Source: Blastococcus sp. TML/M2B (GTDB taxonomy: Bacteria; Actinomycetota; Actinomycetes; Mycobacteriales; Geodermatophilaceae). Taken from it: a DNA stretch of 64,000 bases. The notes under the pieces are model-generated. The model saw only the letters and a list, made by a program, of their open reading frames with translations. It was not told the origin of the DNA and searched no databases. Location of the stretch: contig NZ_JAENZZ010000002.1 in NCBI RefSeq assembly GCF_016612865.1, positions 1,302,001 through 1,366,000 on the forward strand. Direction: 5' to 3'. Made by a program: the position numbers and the translations under genes. Below are positions 37,002-44,232 of the stretch, piece by piece; positions within the stretch are counted from its first letter, which is position 1; every line of letters begins with the position of its first letter.

Positions 37002-38324
37002 GTGGCCGAGGATCGACCGGTGATGCCGCGGGGCTCGGTCTCCCGGACCGCGCGCCTGGCGTCGCTCCCCCTGGGCGCGGCCGGCCGGGCCACCCTGGGA
37101 CTGGGCAAGCGGCTGTCCGGCCAGTCGGCCGACGCGGTCTCCGCCGAGCTGCAGCAGCGCACCGCCGAGCAGCTGTTCGCGGTGCTCGGGCAGCTCAAGG
37201 GCGGGGCGATGAAGCTCGGGCAGACGCTGTCGGTCTTCGAGGCCGCCGTGCCCGAGGAGATGGCCGCCCCCTACCGGGACGCGCTGGTCAAGCTGCAGGA
37301 GGAGGCGCCACCGATGCCGGTGCGCACCGTGCACGCGGTGCTCGCCCAGCAGCTCGGCGGCACGTGGCGGACGCGGTTCCGCGAGTTCGACGACCAGCCG
37401 GCCGCCGCCGCGAGCATCGGGCAGGTGCACCGGGCGACGTGGCGGGACGGCCGCGACGTCGCCGTGAAGATCCAGTACCCGGGTGCGGCGACGGCGCTGA
37501 TGTCGGACCTGAACCAGCTCAGCCGCTTCGCCCGCATGTTCGCGGTGCTCTTCCCCGGCATGGACGTCAAGCCGCTCATCGCCGAGCTCAAGGCGCGGGT
37601 GGTCGAGGAGCTGGACTACAGCCTGGAGGCCGACGCGCAGCGCGGCTTCGCGGCGGCCTTCGCCGACGACCCGCAGATCGTGGTGCCGCGGGTGGTCGCC
37701 AGCGCTCCGAAGGTCATCGTCTCGGAGTGGCTCGAGGGCACCCCGCTGTCCCGGATCATCGCCGGCGGCACGCGCGAGCAGCGGGACCACGCGGGTGTGC
37801 TCATGGCGCTGCTGCACTTCAGCGCGCCCCAGCGGGCCGGGCTGCTGCACGCCGACCCGCACCCGGGCAACTTCCGGTTGCTGCCCGACGGCCGGCTCGG
37901 CGTCATCGACTTCGGGGCGACGGCGCGGCTGCCCGACGGCCACCCCGAGCCGATCGGGCGGCTGCTGCGCTGGGCGCTGGAGGGGCGCGCCGAGGAGGTG
38001 CTGGCCGACCTGCGGTCGGAGGGCTTCGTGCTGCCCAACGCCCAGATCGACGCGCAGGGGGTGCACGACTTCCTGCGGCCGATGCTCGACCCGATCGCCG
38101 AGCCGCGGTTCCACTTCACCCGGGCGTGGATGCAGGAGCAGGCCGCCCGGATCGCCGACCCGCGCCTGGAGGCCAGCCGGCTGGGCCGCCAGCTGAACCT
38201 GCCGCCGGCCTACCTGCTCATCCACCGGGTGACGATCGGCTCCATCGGTGTGCTGTGCCAGCTGGACGCCGAGGGCGGCTTCCGCGGCGTGCTGGAGGAG
38301 TGGCTGCCCGGCTTCCGGGCCTGA
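37002..38324 (+). CDS. ABC1/AarF (UbiB) family atypical kinase
   Basis: 440 residues from a GTG with gaggagg upstream. The family's signature KLGQTLS (KxGQ) and the Ala-rich nucleotide loop AAAASIGQVHRA are present, as are the kinase-like VAVKIQYPG lysine, LLHADPHPGNF and VIDFGATARL (metal-binding Asp). Homologues support quinone biosynthesis or lipid homeostasis; in mycobacteria the gene is next to whiB7, as here. Convergent with the whiB7 operon across a strong hairpin. Confidence 0.88.
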   Translation: MAEDRPVMPRGSVSRTARLASLPLGAAGRATLGLGKRLSGQSADAVSAELQQRTAEQLFAVLGQLKGGAMKLGQTLSVFEAAVPEEMAAPYRDALVKLQEEAPPMPVRTVHAVLAQQLGGTWRTRFREFDDQPAAAASIGQVHRATWRDGRDVAVKIQYPGAATALMSDLNQLSRFARMFAVLFPGMDVKPLIAELKARVVEELDYSLEADAQRGFAAAFADDPQIVVPRVVASAPKVIVSEWLEGTPLSRIIAGGTREQRDHAGVLMALLHFSAPQRAGLLHADPHPGNFRLLPDGRLGVIDFGATARLPDGHPEPIGRLLRWALEGRAEEVLADLRSEGFVLPNAQIDAQGVHDFLRPMLDPIAEPRFHFTRAWMQEQAARIADPRLEASRLGRQLNLPPAYLLIHRVTIGSIGVLCQLDAEGGFRGVLEEWLPGFRA

Positions 38325-38325
38325 C

Positions 38326-38354
38326 GGGGCCGGGTCCTGCACGGACCCGGCCCC
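38326..38354. terminator. bidirectional terminator between ABC1 kinase and whiB7 operon
   Basis: Perfect 12-base arms (ggggccgggtcc and its complement) with a tgcac loop, starting at the kinase stop codon and ending three bases before the stop of the convergent operon. Confidence 0.8.
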
Positions 38355-38357
38355 ATC

Positions 38358-38600
38358 TCAATAGACGGACGCGCTGAGGCGGGCGGCGCGGCGCACCGCC
38401 CGCTCGGCGCGGCGGGCGGCCCGGCGGGCGACGTACAGCCGGTGCGCGCGGGCGGCGGTGAGCGCCTCCTCCCGCATCTCGGCCATCCGGCTCTGGGCCA
38501 GGGCGTGGTCGTACATGAGCATGTCGGGTTCCTCGGTGGTCGTCGTTGCTGATGGCACCCCCACCGCTGCGGCGGGGGCGGACTGCTCTGGGGTGCTCAC
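38358..38600 (-). CDS. small basic protein co-translated with whiB7
   Basis: 80 residues. A Thr/Ala/Pro-rich start is followed by an amphipathic, strongly arginine-rich helix (ALTAARAHRLYVARRAARRA). I recognise no family. Its GTG overlaps the whiB7 stop (GTGA), so it should be made together with WhiB7 and share its antibiotic-induced control. Confidence 0.65.
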   Translation of the reverse strand: MSTPEQSAPAAAVGVPSATTTTEEPDMLMYDHALAQSRMAEMREEALTAARAHRLYVARRAARRAERAVRRAARLSASVY

Positions 38601-38938
38601 GCGGCGGTCACCTTCCGCGGGCGGCCGCGGGGCCGCTTGCGGGCGATGACGACACCGCGGTCGAAGATCTCGCCGCCCCAGACACCCCACGGCTCGCCGC
38701 GGTCCAGGGCGCCGGCCAGGCAGGCGTCGCGGACCGGGCACGGGGCGCAGAGCGTCTTGGCCAGTTCCAGATCGCTCGGGCTCTCGGCGAACCAGAGCTC
38801 CGGGTCCTCGTCGCGGCACGGCACGGGATGCCGCACCGGGGCGGGTGACAGAGGCGGCTGCGGCCGTCTCGGCGTCGCTCCGCCGGATCCGGGCGGGGTC
38901 CGGTGCAGGGACGTCGGGCGGTCGATCGTCTGCAGCAC
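38597..38938 (-). CDS. whiB7: WhiB7-type transcription factor
   Basis: 113 residues. Four cysteines bind the Fe-S cluster (Cys in PCRDEDP, then CAPCPVRDAC). The turn GVWGGEIF contacts the primary sigma factor, and the C-terminal RGRPRK is the AT-hook characteristic of WhiB7 rather than other Wbl proteins. It activates intrinsic resistance to ribosome-targeting antibiotics, binding AT-rich DNA just upstream of -35. GTG start with GGAGGAG. The long leader with an upstream ORF and terminator (39028-39499) suggests attenuation control. Confidence 0.93.
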   Translation of the reverse strand: MLQTIDRPTSLHRTPPGSGGATPRRPQPPLSPAPVRHPVPCRDEDPELWFAESPSDLELAKTLCAPCPVRDACLAGALDRGEPWGVWGGEIFDRGVVIARKRPRGRPRKVTAA

Positions 38939-39027
38939 TGCCGCTCCTCCTCGTGTTCGTCGTCTGTCGACCGGCGGGGGCCCGCCGACCGGAGTCGGGG
39001 CCGGGTGCCGCGGCGCTGCAAACGAGA

Positions 39028-39064
39028 GAGGCCGCGGATCCCGGGGTTCGGGTTCCGCGGCCTC
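39028..39064 (-). terminator. attenuator-like hairpin in the whiB7 leader
   Basis: Perfect 11-base arms (gaggccgcgga, 39028-39038 and 39054-39064) around a 15-base loop. On the minus strand the stem is followed by TCTCTCGTTTGC. It begins 18 bases after the stop of the upstream ORF and 90 bases before whiB7, so terminated or read-through transcripts could be selected by ribosome position. Confidence 0.7.
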
Positions 39065-39082
39065 GAGGAGGACCGTGAGCGG

Positions 39083-39385
39083 CTAGCTCAGGGGTCTCCC
39101 CGGGGAGTGGATCCCGAGGGTGATGCCGAAGTCGTGCGTGGTGGTGCCGTTCGGGGCGGTGCCGCCGATCACTGCCTGTGCGAGGTAGGACCGGGTGGCG
39201 ACGTCGCGCTCATCGCTGCGGCGCAGCCGGACGGCGGGCAGACCGCACCCCTGGATCGGGGCAGCGGTGGGCGCCATCAGGACCGCGGGGCCGCCGGCGA
39301 CGGCCGGACGGGCGAGGGCGGGCAGGGCGGTTGCGCCCCGGCCGGAGAACCCGGCGGGGGCGTCGGTCCACGTCGTGCTGATCAC
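39083..39385 (-). CDS. ORF in the whiB7 leader, 100 residues, unknown
   Basis: GTG start (39385) seven bases after AGGAGG, TAG at 39083. The product begins VISTTWTDAPAGFSGRG and ends LGIHSPGRPLS, rich in Gly, Ala, Pro and Thr with one cysteine and no membrane helix. It matches no family I know. It is the first ORF of the transcript from the WhiB7-type promoter and lies directly before the hairpin at 39064, so it may be a regulatory leader ORF rather than a functional protein. Its good ribosome site supports translation. Confidence 0.6.
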   Translation of the reverse strand: MISTTWTDAPAGFSGRGATALPALARPAVAGGPAVLMAPTAAPIQGCGLPAVRLRRSDERDVATRSYLAQAVIGGTAPNGTTTHDFGITLGIHSPGRPLS

Positions 39386-39460
39386 GTCCACCCCTCCTTC
39401 CGGGTCGCGAGCGGGGCCGGGTGGCAGCGCTCGGGCTGGGTGCAGCTCGTGTGGGTCAGG

Positions 39461-39499
39461 ACACTAGGAGGGGCCCGCGGGGGCGGTCAATCGAATTAA
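39461..39499 (-). promoter_or_regulatory. WhiB7-dependent-type promoter
   Basis: On the minus strand: AT-rich TTAATT (39499-39494), three bases, -35 TTGACC (39490-39485), 18-base spacer, -10 TAGTGT (39466-39461). An AT-rich block three bases upstream of -35 is the known recognition layout for WhiB7 with the primary sigma factor. aattaa is very rare in this sequence. The transcript would start near 39454 and run into whiB7. Confidence 0.7.
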
Positions 39500-39604
39500 C
39501 CGACGCGTCGCCCGACGGGGTCCCGCGGTGCAGCGGCGGCGGCCCGCCCTCGCGCTGGGCGACCGGCCGGTCGCCCCGTGCAGAGCGCCGGCAGGGCGTG
39601 GGCG

Positions 39605-41615
39605 TCAGCCGGTGACGGCGGCGAGCACGTCCTCGCCGTAGAGCTCGAGCTTGCGCGAGCCGATGCCGGGCAGCGCGGAGAGCTCGCGCAGGTTCGCCGG
39701 CCGCGTCTCGGCGATCGCCTGCAGCGTGGCGTCGGTGAAGACGACGTAGGCCGGCACCGACTGCGCCTGCGCCGCCGAGCTGCGCCACGCCCGGAGCCGC
39801 TCGAACAGCTCCCCCGCCTCGCCCTCGAGCACCACCTTGGGCCGCTTGGTCCGGCTGCGGGCCGGCGGCGCCGTCGGACCGGAGTCCGGTGCCAGCCCGG
39901 TGAGGAACCGGCTGCGCGGCCGGGCCCGCTTGGCGCCGGGGTTGCGCGCCAGCGACCAGGAGAGGGTCAGCTGCTCGCGCGCCCGGGTGATGGCGACGTA
40001 GAGCAGCCGGCGCTCCTCCTCCACCGCGTCGGGCCGGGACAGCGACTGCGCGATGGGCAGCACGCCGTCGACGATCCCGACGACGAAGACGGCGTCCCAC
40101 TCCAGGCCCTTGGCGGCGTGCATCGACGCCAGCGTCACGCCCTGCACCGTGGGCGCGTGCTGGGCGTCGGCCCGCTGCGCCAGGTGCCCCACGAAGCCGG
40201 CGAGGTCCAGCGAGGGGTTCTCCTCGACCAGGTCGACGGCGAGGTCGACCAGGGCCGACAGGGACTGCCAGCGGTCGCGCGCCGCACCCCCGGCGGGCGG
40301 GCGGTGCTCGGCCCAGCCGGTGGACGCCAGGACGTCGCGCACCGCGGGCACGAGCATCCCGGGCTCGTTGCCGCCGGCGGCGGCGCCGCGGAGCAGCAGC
40401 ACCGCCTCGCGCACCTCAGGCCGCTCGAAGAACCGTTCGCCACCGCGCAGCACGTACGGAACGCCGACGTCGGCCAGCGCCGACTCGTACACCTGCGACT
40501 GCGCGTTGATCCGGAAGAGGATCGCGATCTCGCTGGCCGGCAGGCCCTCGTCGATCAGCGCCCGGCAGCGCTCGGCGACCGCCTTGGCCTCGGCGGGCTC
40601 GTCGGGGTGCTCCTCGAACCGCGGCTCGGCGGCGTCGGCGCGCTGGCCGAGCAGCCGCAGGCCGGGCAGCCCCTTGCGCCGGGGCGCCATGCCGATGAGC
40701 CGGTTGGCCAGCCCGACGACCTGCGGCGTCGACCGGTAGTCGCGCTCGAGCTTGACCACCTCCGCGTCGGGATAGCGGTCGGCGAAGCCCAGCAGGTAGT
40801 CGGGGTCGGCACCGGTGAAGGAGTAGATGGTCTGGTTGGGGTCGCCCACGACGCAGACCTCGGCCCGGCCGCCGAGCCAGGCGTCGAGCAGCCGCTGCTG
40901 GAGCGGGTTGACGTCCTGGTACTCGTCGACGACGAAGTGCCGGTACTGGTCGCGCACGGCGCGGGCGACGTCCGGGTGGCCCTCGAGCGCGTACGCGGTG
41001 ACCAGCAGCAGGTCCTCGAAGTCCAGCGCGCCGTCGCGCTCCTTCGCCGACTCGTAGCTGGCGTAGACCGCGGCGACCGCGGCCGGCTCGAACGGCGTCT
41101 CCCGGCCGGCGGCCTTGGCCCGGGCCGGGTAGTCCTCCGGCGTCGCCAAGGTCGTCTTGGCCCACTCGATCTCGCTGGCGAGGTCGCGCAGGCTGGTCCG
41201 GTCGGTGGTGAGCCGGTTGCGCGCCGCCGCGGAGGCGACCACCCGCAGCTTGTTCTCGATCAGCGCCGGCATCGGGCCGCCGAGCACGCGCGGGGCGAAG
41301 TAGCGCAGCTGCCGCATGGCCGCGGCGTGGAACGTGCGGGCCTGCACCCCGCCGACGTCGAGCGCCTGCAGCCTGGTGCGGAGCTCGCCGGCCGCGCGCG
41401 CGGTGAACGTCACCGCGAGCACCTGCTCGGGGACGTAGACGCCGGTGTGCACGCCGTAGGCGATGCGGTGGGTGATCGTGCGGGTCTTGCCCGTGCCCGC
41501 GCCGGCGAGGATGCACACGGGGCCCGGTCACCGCCTGCGCGGCGGTCCGCTGCTCCTCGTCGAGCCCGGCGAGCACGTCCTCCGCGCGGGAGCCCGATCG
41601 GGTCGCCGCGCTCAT
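39605..41615 (-). CDS. uvrD2: ATP-dependent DNA helicase UvrD2, one apparent frameshift
   Basis: About 669 residues, superfamily 1 helicase with a C-terminal HRDC domain (LREL SALPGIGSRKLELYGEDVL). Motifs: LAGAGTGKTRTI (I), VVDEYQDVNPLQ (II), GDPNQTIYSF (III), LERDYRS (IV), MHAAKGLEWDAVF (V), YVAITRAREQL (VI). The frame breaks at 41519-41522: QAVTGP in one frame continues VCILAGAGTGKT in the next, explained by one extra base in a GGGG run. Homologues are essential in mycobacteria, so I take the gene as intact. ATG at 41615 with an upstream ggag. Confidence 0.87.
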
Positions 41616-41672
41616 CGGGTGCTCCGGGCTCGTGTCACAGGGCGATCCTCCCAGCCCGCGCCGACCTCATGG

Positions 41673-41698
41673 GGAAGCATCCCCAGGAAGGCCGCGTT
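41673..41698 (+). promoter_or_regulatory. SigR-type promoter of the mycoredoxin gene
   Basis: GGAAG (41673-41677), exactly 18 bases, then GTT (41696-41698), one base from the GGAAT-N18-GTT consensus seen before sigR. A start near 41705 would give a leader of about 60 bases. Mycoredoxin genes belong to the SigR/SigH regulon in relatives. Confidence 0.6.
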
Positions 41699-41766
41699 GA
41701 CCAGCACACGAGGTGCACCTTTCCCGGGGGTGGACCGGCCCGTTCCTAGCAGGGAGACTCGACCCG

Positions 41767-42033
41767 ATGACCACGACCGACAGCACCGCCGTGACGATGT
41801 ACACCACCACGTGGTGCGGGTACTGCGTCCGGCTGAAGAAGCTGATGCAGCTCGAGGGCATCTCCTTCGCCGAGGTCGACATCGAGCAGGACGCCCAGGC
41901 GGCCGACCTGGTCGAGAACGCCAACGGTGGCAACCGCACCGTGCCCACCCTGCTCTTCTCCGACGGCACCGCCCTCACCAACCCCAGCATCGACCAGGTC
42001 AAGGCGCAGCTGGCCGCGGTCGCGGGGGCGTGA
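41767..42033 (+). CDS. mrx1: mycoredoxin (glutaredoxin-like, CGYC)
   Basis: 88 residues of thioredoxin fold with active site TTWCGYCVRLK and the cis-Pro segment RTVPTLLF. It reduces mycothiol mixed disulfides in actinobacteria. A SigR-type promoter lies upstream, so it should be induced by the same disulfide stress that inactivates RsrA. An ANTAR gene begins 7 bases after its stop. Confidence 0.9.
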   Translation: MTTTDSTAVTMYTTTWCGYCVRLKKLMQLEGISFAEVDIEQDAQAADLVENANGGNRTVPTLLFSDGTALTNPSIDQVKAQLAAVAGA

Positions 42034-42040
42034 CGACGAC

Positions 42041-42613
42041 GTGATCCCCGGTCCCCGGCCCTCCGACGGGCCCGCGCGCCCGATCGCAGGGCCGGGTGAC
42101 CCGGCCGGCTGCTCCCCCGACCCGTCGGCGCCCGTGGCGCTGACCCGGACGCCCACCGGCTGGGTGGTGCGCTCGGCCGCGGGCAGCGACCCGGTGGGGG
42201 ACGTCGTCGAGGGCATGTCGCTGGCCGACCTGATCGCCGAGGAGTTCGGCGCCGTGCCCGAGCCGGACCGCTCGGCCCGCCGCTCCGCCCGGGGTGCCGT
42301 GGTCCCCATCGGCGCGGTGGAGCCCGTCGTCGACGAGGCCGCGCTGCGCATCGCCGCCCTCGAGCGCACGGTCGCCCAGCTGGAGCACGCGCTCGCCGCG
42401 CGGGTCGCCACCGAGCGGGCCATCGGCGTGCTCGCCGAGCGCCAGGGCGCCAGCGCCCGCGCGGCGTTCGAGGGGCTGCGCCGCGACGCCCGCTCGCAGG
42501 GCCGGCCCGTCGCCGAGCTGGCGCGCGAGGTGCTCGACTCGCTGGCGCCCGACGTCGCCGCTCCCCCGCGGGCGGCCGCGGCGCCGCTGGCCGCGGCGGA
42601 CGGCCGGTCCTGA
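42041..42613 (+). CDS. ANTAR-domain RNA-binding regulator
   Basis: 190 residues. A Pro-rich N-terminus lacks a recognisable GAF, PAS or receiver sensor. A coiled coil (EAALRIAALERTVAQLEHAL) leads into the ANTAR domain (ATERAIGVLAERQGASARAA, with AELAREVL). ANTAR dimers bind paired RNA hairpins and prevent transcription termination. Seven bases after mrx1 and overlapping the next gene by CTGA if that starts at 42610. How it is signalled is unclear without a sensor. Confidence 0.78.
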   Translation: MIPGPRPSDGPARPIAGPGDPAGCSPDPSAPVALTRTPTGWVVRSAAGSDPVGDVVEGMSLADLIAEEFGAVPEPDRSARRSARGAVVPIGAVEPVVDEAALRIAALERTVAQLEHALAARVATERAIGVLAERQGASARAAFEGLRRDARSQGRPVAELAREVLDSLAPDVAAPPRAAAAPLAAADGRS

Positions 42614-42708
42614 GCCGCCCCGAACCGCTCACCCCCGCCGCGCTGGCCGACCGGCTCGCCGAGCTGCTCGCCGCGGAGCTCCCGGAACCGGGCGCCACCG
42701 CGCTGCGC

Positions 42709-43260
42709 GTGGCCGTCGACGGGCCCGAGCTCGCCTCCCCCGGGCACCTGGCCGCGGCGGTCGCCGAGCGGCTGCCGGCGCTGGGCCGGGCCGCCGTCGT
42801 CGTCCCCGCGGAGGGGTTCTACCGCCCGGCCTCGCTGCGGCTGGAGCACGGCCGCACCGATCCCGACGCCCGGTACACCGACTGGCTGGACGCAGGCGCG
42901 CTGACCCGCGAGGTGCTCGCCCCGGTGGGGCCCGGCGGCTCGGGCCGCTACCTGCCGCAGCTGTGGGACCTGGTGCGCGACCGCGCCGTCCGCGCCCGCC
43001 CCGCGCCGGCACCTCCCGGCGGGGTGCTGCTGGTGCCCGGCACCCTTCTGCAGGGCGTGGGGCTGGCCTTCGACGTCGTCGTCCACCTGCGGGTCGCCCC
43101 GGCCGCCCGCCGGCGCCGGGTCCCGGCCGACCAGGCGTGGGTGCTGCCGGCCTTCGACCGCTACGACGACGAGGTGGACCCGGTCGCCCTGGCCGACGCC
43201 GTGGTGCTGGCCGACCACGCCGACCGGCCGGCCCTGGTGCTCGGCGGCCGCTGGGCCTGA
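42709..43260 (+). CDS. uridine kinase-like P-loop protein lacking the Walker A lysine
   Basis: 183 residues from the GTG at 42709. The sequence follows the uridine kinase-like NTPase fold (VAVDGPELASPGHLAAAVAERL, VVVPAEGFYRPASLRLEHG with RTDPDARYTDW, VVVHLRVAPAARRRR), but where GKT/S should stand it has ASPGH. Nucleotide binding is therefore doubtful. Protein-like sequence continues upstream in frame to a CTG at 42610 that overlaps the ANTAR stop (CTGA); the real start may be there. Ends directly against the convergent nudC. Confidence 0.65.
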   Translation: MAVDGPELASPGHLAAAVAERLPALGRAAVVVPAEGFYRPASLRLEHGRTDPDARYTDWLDAGALTREVLAPVGPGGSGRYLPQLWDLVRDRAVRARPAPAPPGGVLLVPGTLLQGVGLAFDVVVHLRVAPAARRRRVPADQAWVLPAFDRYDDEVDPVALADAVVLADHADRPALVLGGRWA

Positions 43261-44232
43261 CTAGTCGTCGAACTCGCCGGTCAGCCAGCGGTCGATGATG
43301 TTCCGCGCGATCGACACGGCGGGCGGCAGGGCGGACAGCCCGTCCCCGGCGAGCAGCTGCTCGCGGGAGAACCAGTGCGCCTCCTCGATCTCGGTGGGGT
43401 CCAGCACGAGCTCCCCGGCGGACTCGGCGCGGGCGACGAAGCCCAGCATGAGCGACTGCGGGAACGGCCACGGCTGGCTGCCCACGTACCGGACGTCGGT
43501 GACCTGCAGGCCGACCTCCTCGGCGACCTCGCGGGCCACCGCGGCCTCGAGCGACTCCCCCGGCTCGACGAAGCCGGCCAGCACGGAGTAGCGCCCCGGC
43601 GGCCAGATCGCCTGCCGGCCCAGGACGACGTTCCCGGCGCCGTCGTGGACGAGCATGATCACGGCGGGGTCGGTGCGCGGGAAGATGTCGGTGCCGGTGG
43701 TGGGGTCGTGCTGCACCCACCCGGCCCGCTCGACGGTGGTCGGCGCGCCGGTCAGCGGGCTGAACCGGTTGCGCTCGTGCCACTCGACCATGCCGATGGC
43801 CTGGACCAGCAGCCCGGCGTCGAGGTCGCCGAGCACCGTGCCCAGGTCGCGCAGCCCGGCCCAGGAGTCGACCGGCCGACCGCTCACGGTCAGCGCCCGC
43901 TCGCCGCGGACCGCGGCGTACGGGACGCCGTCGGCCTCGCCGAGGAAGATCGCACCGGTCGGCAGCTCCGGCCGCTCGTCCCACAGCAGCTCCGGGCCAC
44001 CGGGCGTCTCGCGCACCGGGACGGCGCGGTGCCGGTCGACGGTGAGCACCCGGACGGGGCGGCCGCCGGTCGGGTCGGGCAGCGCGCGGGCGAGGTGCGC
44101 CCGGTCGTGCGCGACCCGGGAGAGCACCGGCACCGAGCCGGACGACGGCGGTGCGCCGACGGGCCAGGCCGCCGAGGCGCCGCGCATGCGGTCGGGGTCG
44201 TTCGCGGGCAGGCCGCCGGCGGGGGCGCTCAC
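43261..44232 (-). CDS. nudC: NAD(H) pyrophosphatase NudC, zinc site lost
   Basis: 323 residues. The Nudix box spans residues 220-242 (G-x5-E-x7-REVAEEVGL) and is followed by SQPWPFPQS, the signature of NADH-specific Nudix enzymes, which also remove NAD caps from RNA. The preceding zinc ribbon of typical NudC (FCxxCG) reads FSPLTG here, so the metal site is gone. GTG start overlaps the stop of the upstream M16 gene (GTGA). An ATG at 44187 is an alternative. Confidence 0.88.
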   Translation of the reverse strand: MSAPAGGLPANDPDRMRGASAAWPVGAPPSSGSVPVLSRVAHDRAHLARALPDPTGGRPVRVLTVDRHRAVPVRETPGGPELLWDERPELPTGAIFLGEADGVPYAAVRGERALTVSGRPVDSWAGLRDLGTVLGDLDAGLLVQAIGMVEWHERNRFSPLTGAPTTVERAGWVQHDPTTGTDIFPRTDPAVIMLVHDGAGNVVLGRQAIWPPGRYSVLAGFVEPGESLEAAVAREVAEEVGLQVTDVRYVGSQPWPFPQSLMLGFVARAESAGELVLDPTEIEEAHWFSREQLLAGDGLSALPPAVSIARNIIDRWLTGEFDD

